This document shows, piece after piece, positions 34,484 to 42,625 of a DNA stretch of 64,000 bases (positions are counted from its first letter, which is position 1; each line of letters begins with the position of its first letter). Location of the stretch: positions 372,001 through 436,000 of the forward strand of contig CAWFWE010000004.1 in NCBI GenBank assembly GCA_963819475.1, written 5' to 3'. The notes under the pieces are model-generated. The model ran no database searches, was not told the origin of the DNA, and worked only from the letters and a program-made list of their open reading frames with translations. The position numbers were made by a program, and so were the translations under genes. This DNA is from DASUAS01 sp963819475 (GTDB lineage: Bacteria; Actinomycetota; Acidimicrobiia; IMCC26256; DASPTH01).

Positions 34484-34541
34484 GTCTACCTGCCCGGATC
34501 ACCGGGTACGCGCGTGACCCGTGCGCCGATGAGGACGTCTC

Positions 34542-34707
34542 GTGGCTCAGGTGATCCTCGACGATCTGACGAAGGTCCATGCCGATCGGTGAGTTGATGG
34601 TGCCCGTCGGTCCGTCGGATGGGGCAAGACCACGGCACTGCGCGCGGTTGCCGGCCTCGAGGACATTACGGGCGGCGGGAACGCGATCGGTGATCGGGTG
34701 GTGAACC
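34542..34707 (+). pseudogene. Relic of MalK/UgpC-type ABC ATPase N-terminus
   Basis: The GTG at 34542 reads VAQVILDDLTKVHADR and then stops. After a deletion, ELMVPVGPS follows, and in another frame GKTTALRAVAGLEDITGG and IGDRVVN. This is the start, Walker A and following strand of sugar-importer ATPases (normally GPSGCGKTT...AGLE). About 50 codons in all, with an internal deletion and a shift; the rest of the gene and its permeases are absent. Confidence 0.7.
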
Positions 34708-34780
34708 GTACAAGTGGCCGTGCAGCCCGCGATCTCGTCGGAGGTCGGTAGCGCGGCTCCCGCGCTCACATGGAGCACAC

Positions 34781-34934
34781 CGGACGGTCATGGGATCGCA
34801 ATCTGTTCGCGACGGAACTGCAGTGCTGGCTGGCGATCCTGGTGCCAGTCGTCGAGACCCTCGAGCGGGGCATCGACGGTTGGCCGAGCGACGCCGGGAC
34901 CGTCGCCCCGATTGACGACCGCGGCGCGACTAGC
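34781..34934. repeat. Degenerate duplicated unit, copy B (internal deletion)
   Basis: Matches 31401-31471 (leader) joined directly to 31612-31700 (3' half of the EF-hand-like gene). The ~140 bp between them, including the ribosome site and calcium loop, are missing. A reading VETLERGIDGWPSD corresponds to IETLERGIGIDGRPSD of copy A. Non-functional remnant. The flanking sequence up to 35025 holds only the leader of the next gene. Confidence 0.6.
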
Positions 34935-35025
34935 TCTCCGTTGGGAGGGCGAGTCGGCGCGAGCGCCCGGTCCGCCGCGTCCGGAGGTGACGAAGCCCAC
35001 ACAGCAGACGATTCTGGAGGTCCTC

Positions 35026-36426
35026 ATGACCACGACACTCGGCGACGCCGCGCTCGGAAGACTTCGCGACGAACAGGGATTCAGGGGAACGCTGACCTGT
35101 GAAGGGGACGTTGGCTACGACTCCGCCCGAGCGGTCTGGAACGGCTCGATCGACCGGCATCCGGCTCTCGTCGCCGCGTGCTCCGGAACCGCCGACGTCG
35201 TCGCCGCGGTCCGCTTTGCCCGCGAGCACGACCTCGAGATCGCTGTCCGAGGCGGCGGTCACGCCCTCCCCGGCTTCGGCACCTGCGACGGCGGGATCGT
35301 GATCGATCTCGGGCCCATGAACACCGTCCGGGTCGACCCGACGGCTCGGCGGGCGTGGGCTCGGGGTGGCGCCACGTGGGCCGGCTTCGACCGTGAGACC
35401 CAGCTGTTCGGGCTCGCCGCCACAGGCGGCATCGTGTCGACGACGGGCGTCGCCGGCCTCACCCTCGGCGGCGGCATCGGGTGGCTCACCCGCCCGTTCG
35501 GGCTCGCCTGCGACAACCTCGTCGGCGCCGAGGTCGTGACCGCGGACGGCGACGTCCTCTTCACCGACGCGCACGAGAACCCGGACCTGCTCTGGGCCCT
35601 GCGCGGCGGTGGTGGCAACTTCGGCATCGTCACCAGCTTCGAGTTCGCACTCCATCCGCTGGGGCCGATTGTGACCGCGGGGCTGGTCGGGTTTCCGGCG
35701 GACCAGGCCGTGGACGTCTACCGGTTCTATCAGTCGTTCGCAGCCGAAGCACCGCGGGAGATGGGCCTCAACTGCATGTTGGTCGTCGTGCCACCGCTAC
35801 CGACGATTCCCGAGACGTTGCACGGCCATGACGCCATCGTCATCGGTACCGTCTGGGCCGGCCCGCCGGAACGAGCGTCTGATGCCGTCGCGCCGCTGCG
35901 CGAGTTCGGACCTCCGGCGGTCGACCTCATCGGGCCAATGCCCTACGTCGCATTTCAGCAGTTCCTCGATCCGCTGCTGCCTCCCGGGCGGCCGGCCTAC
36001 ATGAAGTCCGCGTTCCTCGACGAGCTGAGCGATGGCGCCATCGACGCCCTCGCGACCCACGGCACGCCGACGGGCGCACCGGCCAATGCCGTCGAGTGCA
36101 TCCGCCTTGGAGGTGCCATGGCCGACGTCGGCCCCGACGACAGCGCATTCTCGGCACGCGACGCCACCTATTGCGTCAACATCGCCGCCGCGTGGGACGA
36201 CCCGACCGAAACCCCCCGGCACACCTCGTGGGCGCGCCAGGCCTATGAGGCGCTCGAACCATTCGTTCGCAACGACTCGTACGTCAACTTCATGACCGAA
36301 CATGACATCGCGACGACCTCGCGTGCGTACGGTCCGAAGACGCTCGAGCGGCTCCGCGAGATCAAGGTCAAATACGACGCGGAGAACGTCTTCCATCTCA
36401 ACCAGAACGTCACCCCGGGAACGTGA
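35026..36426 (+). CDS. FAD-linked oxidase with berberine-bridge (BBE) domain
   Basis: 466 aa from the ATG at 35026 (GGAGG 5 nt upstream). FAD_binding_4 domain: AVRGGGHALPGFGTCDGGIV with the His for covalent FAD attachment, then ATGGIVSTTGVAGLTLGGGI and GWLTRPFGLACDNLVGAEVV with the second-site Cys, so bicovalent flavin is possible. NPDLLWALRGGGGNFGIVTS closes the FAD domain. The C-terminal BBE motif is YGPKTLERLREIKVKYDAEN with VFHLNQNV. Oxidises alcohols, sugars or natural products with release of hydrogen peroxide; substrate unknown. Cytosolic by sequence. Confidence 0.9.
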   Translation: MTTTLGDAALGRLRDEQGFRGTLTCEGDVGYDSARAVWNGSIDRHPALVAACSGTADVVAAVRFAREHDLEIAVRGGGHALPGFGTCDGGIVIDLGPMNTVRVDPTARRAWARGGATWAGFDRETQLFGLAATGGIVSTTGVAGLTLGGGIGWLTRPFGLACDNLVGAEVVTADGDVLFTDAHENPDLLWALRGGGGNFGIVTSFEFALHPLGPIVTAGLVGFPADQAVDVYRFYQSFAAEAPREMGLNCMLVVVPPLPTIPETLHGHDAIVIGTVWAGPPERASDAVAPLREFGPPAVDLIGPMPYVAFQQFLDPLLPPGRPAYMKSAFLDELSDGAIDALATHGTPTGAPANAVECIRLGGAMADVGPDDSAFSARDATYCVNIAAAWDDPTETPRHTSWARQAYEALEPFVRNDSYVNFMTEHDIATTSRAYGPKTLERLREIKVKYDAENVFHLNQNVTPGT

Positions 36427-36742
36427 TAAAGCCAACTGTCGCATCGCGGTCAAGCGCACGGAGCTGCTCCAGTGCGCGCGCCGGAGCGTTTTGGCGAGAT
36501 CGGGTTCGTCAGTCAGGGGCGCATCAGCTCGCGCGCCACCATCATTCGCCAGGCGCAAACGTCGAAGAAGGTCCACCAGCTCCGCTCGGTCCGGCTTACC
36601 GCGCCGGTTCTGCGCTAGTCCGCCTGCGCGGCGATCGTGATCATCGCGCCGTCGGTCTTGAAGCCGGGGACGCGTTCTCCGTCGGGGTGCCCCTCGGCGC
36701 CCGAGGGTCACGGCGTGCTTGGTTCGCAGATGGGCGGTGTGT
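36427..36742. other. Intergenic region without a recognisable gene
   Basis: 316 bp between two convergent genes. Short open stretches on the minus strand, such as GERVPGFKTDGAMITIAAQA near 36630-36690, look peptide-like but lack starts and length. No terminator hairpin was found. Confidence 0.4.
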
Positions 36743-37633
36743 TCATCCGCGGGGTCCGGTGATGGCATCGTCGGAGAGCCAGAGCATCGTCGAGAGCGCA
36801 GTCCCGCACAACATGCCGTCGTCGTTCCACATGCGGACCGTCCCCGCCATGAGGCCTTCCGTCGAGATCGACGACTCGACTTCGCCGAAGAGCCACTCCG
36901 TCTTCGGGGCATGATGAAACGCCACGTTGAGGTCCACCGTCACCGGAAAGTGCGAATAGCCGACCACCGCGTCGGTGTGTGCCCGTACACCCGCCGACGC
37001 AATCACCGTGTCGGCTGCGACCACGACTCGGCACGCGTCGATCAGCGCGTCGGAGAAGCTCGCGGTCGGGTGGAACCGGAACCACGCCCGACCCGACGGA
37101 TCGCGGTCGTCACGTTCGTCCCAACGCTCGAGGCGAACCTCGAGTTGGTCCCACACTGCGTCGTGCTCGAGCCCGTAGCCGTCGCGTAGCTCCCCGACCG
37201 ATCGCCACGCCGACTTGCCGGGCATCTCGGTGGGGAAGGGGAGGAAGTCATGGTCGAGGCCGGGCAGTGGACCGTCGACGAAGGCGGCGAGACTCGCCGC
37301 GATCTCCTTGCCGTCCTGAACGAGCGCGGCCGACACCGATTCTGAACGGCGTCCCCGACGCCGCGAACGAGCCCGCACCTCGACCGGCCCCGCGCTGCCC
37401 GGGCGCAGGAAGTGGACGCTCAACGTCGCCGGTCGGGTGAGCTCAGACATCGCCCCCGAGCCTCGGAGACAGAGAGCCGCCACATACCCACCCCACGCCG
37501 CGGGCCCCATCACGTACTCGGTTGGTATCGACGCGCGATACGAGCCAGGCCGTTCGCTGGTGAGCTCGAGCGCAGTCGCCAGATCAAGCCGGTCGGGCTG
37601 AATCTTTGCTGCGAACCAGCTGCCATCCGCCAC
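36743..37633 (-). CDS. Acyl-CoA thioesterase family protein (double hot-dog)
   Basis: 296 aa. The first hot-dog half carries MGPAAWGGYVAALCLRG and RPATLSVHFLRPGSAGPVEV; the second half carries WFRFHPTASFSDALIDACRV and HFPVTVDLNVAFHHAPKTEW. This is the layout of TesB-like/4HBT_3 thioesterases, hydrolysing acyl-CoA in the cytosol. No operon partner; a gene-poor, relic-rich stretch begins just upstream. The start at the ATG at 37633 has no strong ribosome site. Confidence 0.8.
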   Translation of the reverse strand: MADGSWFAAKIQPDRLDLATALELTSERPGSYRASIPTEYVMGPAAWGGYVAALCLRGSGAMSELTRPATLSVHFLRPGSAGPVEVRARSRRRGRRSESVSAALVQDGKEIAASLAAFVDGPLPGLDHDFLPFPTEMPGKSAWRSVGELRDGYGLEHDAVWDQLEVRLERWDERDDRDPSGRAWFRFHPTASFSDALIDACRVVVAADTVIASAGVRAHTDAVVGYSHFPVTVDLNVAFHHAPKTEWLFGEVESSISTEGLMAGTVRMWNDDGMLCGTALSTMLWLSDDAITGPRG

Positions 37634-38000
37634 AACTCAAACCCTCGCGGGAACTCGCGTCGTCCGCAAGGGTTGGTCGACGTGAGCGACCGTACGGCCA
37701 CCTTTCGCGCTCGGCTTCGGCCGGCACTCCCTCGCGCGAGATCCGCAGTTATGCGTCCGGGCGGCCACCAACCCCGCGGCGCGTCGTGGTCATGCTCTCG
37801 GGCGGAGCCTCGTCGGAACCTTGCGGCCTCGGGAGGCCAATCCCAACCTCTTCTCGCCGCTTGCGTCGAAGCTCCTCGCCGAGCGGTCTCCTCGCTGACT
37901 CGAACTCGTCCACCTCTTCCGCAAGAGAGCATTAGCCGCGTCGAGAACGTGCCGGGATGGAAATTTCGAGGGTTGTCTCGGCGGTGGCGTGTCGTACGCT
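37634..38000. other. Gene-poor region with coding-like remnants
   Basis: No intact gene. A minus-strand stretch at about 37745-37915 reads EEVDEFESARRPLGEELRRK and ends PPESMTTTRRGVGGRPDA, charged and protein-like. It has an upstream stop and no start codon, so it is probably the tail of a lost gene. It adjoins the clpC and IS110 relics. Confidence 0.35.
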
Positions 38001-38002
38001 CG

Positions 38003-38300
38003 CGACGTGTTCAAGCGTTTTCACGGATCGGGCTCGTCGTGTCGTCGTTTTGGCGCAAGAGGAAGCGCGCGTGATCAATCACAACTACATCGGGACACAT
38101 CCTCTTGGGTCTGATCCACGAAGGCGAGGGAGTCGCCGCCAAGGCGCTCGATTCACTCGACATCTCGCTAGAGGCCGTCCGCGCGTAAGTTGAAGAGATC
38201 ATCGGTCACGGCGGCACCGCACCGTCGGGTCACATCCCGTTCACTCCACGTGCCAAGAGGGTTCTCGAACTCGCACGGTTCAACAGGCGCAGCTCCCACT
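38003..38300 (+). pseudogene. Relic of clpC N-terminal domain
   Basis: Pieces in three frames spell the start of ClpC in order: VFKRF, then TDRARRVVVLAQEEARVINH with NYIGT, then LGLIHEGEGVAAKALDSLDI with SLEAVRA, and EEIIGHGGTAPSGHIPFTPR followed by AKRVLELA. That covers about 95 residues of the Clp_N peptide-binding domain; the ATPase modules are absent. It ends where an IS110 fragment begins in opposite orientation, suggesting insertion-linked truncation. A functional clpC must lie elsewhere. Confidence 0.85.
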
Positions 38301-38679
38301 CCGCCGGCAACGCCCCACCCGCGAGCGGCAAGTGATAATGACCCGCTGCCTCGAGGTCGACACGGACAAGCGACACCGGACTCGGAGCCGCCGCGCGTAC
38401 ACGACCCACCAGCTGCTCGACGCCTCGCCGGTCGAGGTCGAACTCGAACGGCTCCGCCAACACCGCCCCGGTGAAGCCGAGCACCGACGCGATCGCCGAG
38501 TGCTTCCCGACATCCACCGGCACAGCCAAAGGATCCTCGAGCCGCACACCCGACGAACGCGTCGTCATCACACTTGCAACGGGCACCATGGACACCCCAG
38601 AGGTGTCAGGAGGACCGGCGTTGCTGCGCCCGGACCCTCTTCCGACTGGACGGGTCCACTTCTGGCACCTCTGGAACAC
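38273..38679 (-). mobile_element. IS110-family transposase N-terminal fragment
   Basis: The minus-strand frame reads VPVDVGKHSAIASVLGFTGA, VLAEPFEFDLDRRGVEQLVG, SLVRVDLEAAGHYHLPLAGG and EWELRLLN. This is the DEDD (RuvC-like) N-terminal domain of IS110/IS1111 transposases, with the first catalytic Asp in VDVGKH and an expected Glu in the VDLEAAGHYH segment. After about 120 residues it runs into antisense clpC sequence, and the Tnp_20 serine domain is missing. Ends of the element could not be defined. Confidence 0.8.
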
Positions 38680-38895
38680 CGAAGGGTGGACCCCTTCAGC
38701 GACTCATATCAGTTGCAGCCGGGTCCTACTCGAAAGTCTCGAAGACGAACTGATGCACAGCTTCCGCCCGATCTCGATTCATCGCCAGCGCTGAAGGCGG
38801 CAACCGTCTTCAGCGAGGTCGCTGATCAGCCGTACACGGCTCCACCAAAGCGCACCAGGAGCTTCGCCGGATCTTCGTAGACGACCAGAAACTCG

Positions 38896-39370
38896 ATGGC
38901 ATCGTCCCTGCCGTCAGGCGTGTTCAAGACCTACGCGGGAGTCTCCACCGCCATCTATTCGGACGCGGTAACGCGAGCCGACTGGGATCACCATGAGGCT
39001 GTCTTCGCGCCCGACGCGGTTTTGGAGGTCGCTTCGCAATTCGACTTTCGAGGAGGAGGCGCTGCGGAAATCCGGAACCTGACCAGTGCGGGATCCGCGA
39101 GGCTCTACTTTCTGATCCAGACAGTGGATTCGGTCGTCATCCATCTTCTCGAGTCGGAGCGAGCGGAAGCGACGTCGACAATCCATGAGATGGGTCGTGG
39201 TGTGACGTTCGGACCGGAGGGCGCGGATGTGTGGCTCAACGGGAGCAGTACGGCGTGTATTTCGATGAAATCGTGAAGCTCGGCTCGGTGGAAGTTTGCG
39301 TATCGCCATTGCCAACCGATCTATTACGTCGGCGAAATGCCCTGGGAGGCGACGCGATCGCTTCCCGGTC
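38896..39370 (+). pseudogene. SnoaL-like (NTF2-fold) protein, frameshifted
   Basis: The ATG at 38896 opens a frame with TRADWDHHEAVFAPDAVLEV, ARLYFLIQTVDSVVIHLLES and STIHEMGRGV, typical of SnoaL_4-type proteins. Near 39245 the coding shifts (EQYGVYFDEIVKLGS), and near 39285 it shifts again (WKFAYRHCQPIYYVGEMPW), the expected C-terminus of the family. Two indels break the gene into 126 codons plus tail. Such proteins often act as small-molecule isomerases or dehydratases. Confidence 0.75.
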
Positions 39371-39456
39371 GAATCTGGTCCGCACGGCTACGTTTCCGCC
39401 CCGCATCTGACAATCGAGCCTTCAAGGAGCGATGCGACGATCGCTCGGCTGCTGGG

Positions 39457-39795
39457 TCACAAGGCGTCGGCATCCTCTTCGCCGGTGCGCACGCGGACGA
39501 TGCGTTGGAGTGGGCTCGACCAGACCTTGCCGTCGCCGATCTTGCCTGTGCGGGCCGCGTGGATGATGGCATCGATATACGCGGCGGCCGCGGTGTCGTC
39601 GGCAAGAACTTCGATCTTGACCTTTGGTACGAAGTCGACGGTGTATTCGGCACCCCGGTACGTCTCCGTGTGGCCACTCTGGCGGCCGAAGCCCTGCACG
39701 TCGCTCACGGTGATACCGGTCGCGCCGGCGCCTTTCAGCGCGTTTTTGACGTCGTCGAGCTTGAACGGTTTGATGATGGCGGTGATGAGTTGCAT
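39457..39795 (-). CDS. glnK: Nitrogen regulatory protein PII
   Basis: 112 aa from the ATG at 39795; GGAGG is 6 nt upstream. Begins MQLITAIIKPFKLDDVKNAL. T-loop GHTETYRGAEYTVDF includes Tyr51, the residue modified by uridylylation or, in Actinobacteria, adenylylation. C-loop RTGKIGDGKVW binds ATP/ADP. Cytosolic trimer that senses 2-oxoglutarate and energy and blocks the Amt channel. Ten nt downstream of amt, so co-transcribed. No glnD homologue in the window. Confidence 0.95.
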   Translation of the reverse strand: MQLITAIIKPFKLDDVKNALKGAGATGITVSDVQGFGRQSGHTETYRGAEYTVDFVPKVKIEVLADDTAAAAYIDAIIHAARTGKIGDGKVWSSPLQRIVRVRTGEEDADAL

Positions 39796-39805
39796 CGACT
39801 TCCTC

Positions 39806-41146
39806 CTACGCGCCGACCGGTGACGAACCAGAACCACCGGTGAGCACCTCGATGCCGTAACCGGCCGAGCCGTGCTCGTGGACGTCGAGGCCCTCGAGCT
39901 CTTCGTCCTCGCTGACTCGGAGCCCGATGGTGTGCTTGAGCGCGAGGAAGAGGGCTCCAGTGGTCGAGACCACGAAGGCGAACACCGCCAGGACTCCGAT
40001 GGCTTGCGTCAGGAGCTGGTCGGCTCCGTACCCGTAGAAGAGTCCGCCTTCGGTCGCGAACAGGCCGACTGCCAGAGTTCCCCAGGCACCGCAGACACCG
40101 TGGACCGATACCGCACCGACCGGGTCGTCGATCTTGATGCGATCGAAGAACAGCACTGCGAACACCACCAGGATCCCGGCGAGCCCGCCGATGAGGACCG
40201 CGCCCCAGTTGCTCACGCTGGCGCATCCGGCGGTGATCCCGACAAGCCCCGCGAGCACGCCGTTGCCGGTCATCGCCACGTCGGGTTTCCCCGTGAGCAA
40301 CCAGATCGTCAACATGCCGGTGACCGCTCCGGCCGCGGCGGCAAGGACGGTCGTGACCGCGATCGACGTGACGACGACGTCGGCGGCGAGCTGCGACCCC
40401 GGGTTGAACCCGAACCACCCGACGAGGAGGATGAACACCCCGATGATGGCGAACGGCACCGAGTGACCCGGGATCGCACGCGGCTTGCCGTCAGGGCCGT
40501 ACTTCCCGATGCGCGGGCCCAGGATCAAGGCGCCCATCATGGCGGCCCAGCCTCCGACGCTGTGCACGATGGTGGACCCGGCGAAATCGACGAACGGCGT
40601 GTCGAGCTGCGAGAGCCACCCACCACCCCACACCCAGTGCACGACGATCGGATACACGAGCGCGGTGATGAAGACCGAGTAGACGATGTAACTCTTGAAC
40701 TTGGTCCGTTCCGCCATCGCGCCGGAGACAATTGTTGCTGCCGTCGCCGCGAAGGCGACTTGGAAGATAAAGTACGTCGGCAAGGTCAGGGTGCCGAAGT
40801 CGTACCGCTCGGGATCGAGCATCCACCCGGTGTGACCGAAGAAGTCGTTGCCTTCGCCGAACGCGATCGTGAAGCCGACCAGCGCGAACGCGAGCACGCC
40901 ACAACAGAAGTCCATCATGTTCTTCATCATGATGTTGCTGACGTTCTTGCCACGGGTGAGGCCGGCCTCCACGAGCGCGAAGCCCGCCTGCATGAGGATC
41001 ACCAGCACCGCCGCGATGAGGATCCAGACGTTGTCGAGGATCGTTTGCACGTCGGCCGCTCCACCGTTCCCCGCGAAGGCCGGGGACGCGCCAGCGACCA
41101 CTGCGCACAGCGCGATGGCGAGCACGGCCGGGATCTTGAGCTTCAC
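39806..41146 (-). CDS. amt: Ammonium transporter (Amt/MEP/Rh family)
   Basis: 446 aa from the GTG at 41146, with AGGAG upstream. A cleavable signal (VLAIALCAVVAGASPAFA) precedes eleven membrane helices. Channel motifs: ILMQAGFALVEAGLTRGKNV, DFCCGVLAFALVGFTIAFGE, STIVHSVGGWAAMMGALILG with the first pore His, and GAVSVHGVCGAWGTLAVGLF with the second. Forms a trimeric ammonia channel gated by the co-encoded GlnK. Cytoplasmic C-tail ends in a Gly/Ser-rich stretch. Nitrogen-limitation control is expected. Confidence 0.95.
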   Translation of the reverse strand: MKLKIPAVLAIALCAVVAGASPAFAGNGGAADVQTILDNVWILIAAVLVILMQAGFALVEAGLTRGKNVSNIMMKNMMDFCCGVLAFALVGFTIAFGEGNDFFGHTGWMLDPERYDFGTLTLPTYFIFQVAFAATAATIVSGAMAERTKFKSYIVYSVFITALVYPIVVHWVWGGGWLSQLDTPFVDFAGSTIVHSVGGWAAMMGALILGPRIGKYGPDGKPRAIPGHSVPFAIIGVFILLVGWFGFNPGSQLAADVVVTSIAVTTVLAAAAGAVTGMLTIWLLTGKPDVAMTGNGVLAGLVGITAGCASVSNWGAVLIGGLAGILVVFAVLFFDRIKIDDPVGAVSVHGVCGAWGTLAVGLFATEGGLFYGYGADQLLTQAIGVLAVFAFVVSTTGALFLALKHTIGLRVSEDEELEGLDVHEHGSAGYGIEVLTGGSGSSPVGA

Positions 41147-41213
41147 GTGAGATCTCCTTGTCTCGGAACATGACACAAGCCGAGGTGCAACGCGCACGCC
41201 CTGGCCTCCTTCA

Positions 41214-42458
41214 TCACGCCGCCACCCTCGTCGTCGCCCCAGCGGCGAGCGACATCCGACGCCAGCGGCGCGAACGTGCGACCAGGTACATCACGCCGAC
41301 AGCGGCACTGGTGAGCGACGCGGCGAGGATGCCGATCTTGGCGTCGTTCAAGATCGCGGCCCTGAACGAAAGCTCGGCCACGAACAGCGAGACCGTGAAC
41401 CCGATGCCGGCTACAAGCCCGGCCCCGAGCAGGTCGAGGAGCTGCACACCATGGGGAAGGCGTGCGAGCCGGAGGCGGAGCGCAAGCATGGTCACGAGAA
41501 CGATGCCGAGCGGTTTGCCGACCACCAGGCCGAGGCCCACGCCCCACGCGATTGCACTTCCGGAGGCACTTATGAGGGATTCCGCGTCGAGCACGACCCC
41601 GGCGCTGGCGAGTGCAAAGAGCGGCACCACCACGAGACCCGCCCACGGATGCAGGCAATGCTCGAGCCTCTCGATCACCGGTCGGCCACGAATCTCGCCG
41701 GTCGGCGTCAGCAGACCCAGGACCACCCCGGCCAGCGTGGCGTGCACGCCCGACTCGAGGAAACACACCCATAACGCAACCGCCGGGACGACGTAGAGGA
41801 CGGGCGTCGCCAGCCCTGCGTGTCGCAGCGCGATGATACCGACCGCTGCGAGCGCGGCGGCGAGGAGCCAGATTGGCGAGACGCGACTCGAGTAGAAGAG
41901 CGCGATCGCGATGATCGCGCCGATGTCGTCGACGATCGCCAAGGTGAGCAGGAACAGCTTGAGCGATCGAGGTACCCGCGTGCCGAGCAGTGCGACCACG
42001 GCAACCGCGAACGCGATGTCGGTCGCCATCGGGATGCCCCAACCGCCTGACCCTTGGCCACCGGCGTTCAGCAGGAGAAAGAGCAACGCGGGGACGACCA
42101 TCCCGCCAAGCGCCGCGAACACTGGCAGGGCCGCCGTCCGCGGGTCGCGTAGCTCCCCCCTCACCAACTCGCGCTTGATCTCGAGGCCCGCGACGAAGAA
42201 GAACACGGTCATCAGGCCGTCAGTGATCCAGTGCGCGAGGCTCTCGGTCATCGTGGCTGGTCCGAGCCCGAGGCTGATCTCACGCGACCAGAAGCGCACG
42301 TACCCCTCAGGTGCGAGGTTCGCCCACGAGAGTGCCCCGACCACCGCTGCCGCGAGGATCAGCCCGCCGAGCACCTCGACCGAGACGAACTCGGCGATCG
42401 CGGTCGCTCGCCGGCGAACCTGGGATAACGACGCAACGTCGAGCTCGGACACTGGCAC
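41214..42458 (-). CDS. nhaA: Na+/H+ antiporter NhaA, copy 1
   Basis: 414 aa from the GTG at 42458 (GGAG upstream). Twelve hydrophobic helices. GLMTVFFFVAGLEIKRELVR and PMATDIAFAVAVVALLG are followed by LLTLAIVDDIGAI, whose adjacent aspartates are the ion-binding pair of NhaA, and GLVAGIGFTVSLFVAELSF. Exports Na+ or Li+ in exchange for protons. A second NhaA gene lies just upstream. Both leaders contain the same 19-nt element (42519-42537 here), suggesting shared RNA-level control. Confidence 0.95.
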   Translation of the reverse strand: MPVSELDVASLSQVRRRATAIAEFVSVEVLGGLILAAAVVGALSWANLAPEGYVRFWSREISLGLGPATMTESLAHWITDGLMTVFFFVAGLEIKRELVRGELRDPRTAALPVFAALGGMVVPALLFLLLNAGGQGSGGWGIPMATDIAFAVAVVALLGTRVPRSLKLFLLTLAIVDDIGAIIAIALFYSSRVSPIWLLAAALAAVGIIALRHAGLATPVLYVVPAVALWVCFLESGVHATLAGVVLGLLTPTGEIRGRPVIERLEHCLHPWAGLVVVPLFALASAGVVLDAESLISASGSAIAWGVGLGLVVGKPLGIVLVTMLALRLRLARLPHGVQLLDLLGAGLVAGIGFTVSLFVAELSFRAAILNDAKIGILAASLTSAAVGVMYLVARSRRWRRMSLAAGATTRVAA

Positions 42459-42491
42459 GGGTCGGCAGCTCCATCACGGTTGACGGATGTT

Positions 42492-42537
42492 CTGCCGCCG
42501 ATCTCGTCGCGGCGGCAGGCCGACCAGACTTCCCGGC
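42492..42537 (-). promoter_or_regulatory. Leader element of nhaA copy 1: shared 19-nt motif plus hairpin
   Basis: On the transcript strand, GCCGGGAAGTCTGGTCGGC (42537-42519) can pair GCCG with CGGC. It is followed directly by a strong stem, CTGCCGCC / GGCGGCAG (42518-42492), 60 nt or less before the start. The same 19-nt sequence precedes nhaA copy 2. Candidate cation-sensing riboswitch of the nhaA-associated RNA motif class. Confidence 0.6.
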
Positions 42538-42625
42538 TCACCTGGCAGGAGAACCTACGGGGACCCGATGTCGGGGAAGTTCTAGGGCGATGAACGCAGC
42601 GTTTCGCGTCCCTGTGAAGGTCACG

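Noticed and set aside
39872..41173. 433-codon plus-strand frame opposite amt
   Set aside because: Composition is Asp/Glu/Arg/His-rich antisense shadow typical of high-GC membrane genes; amt on the minus strand has all family motifs.
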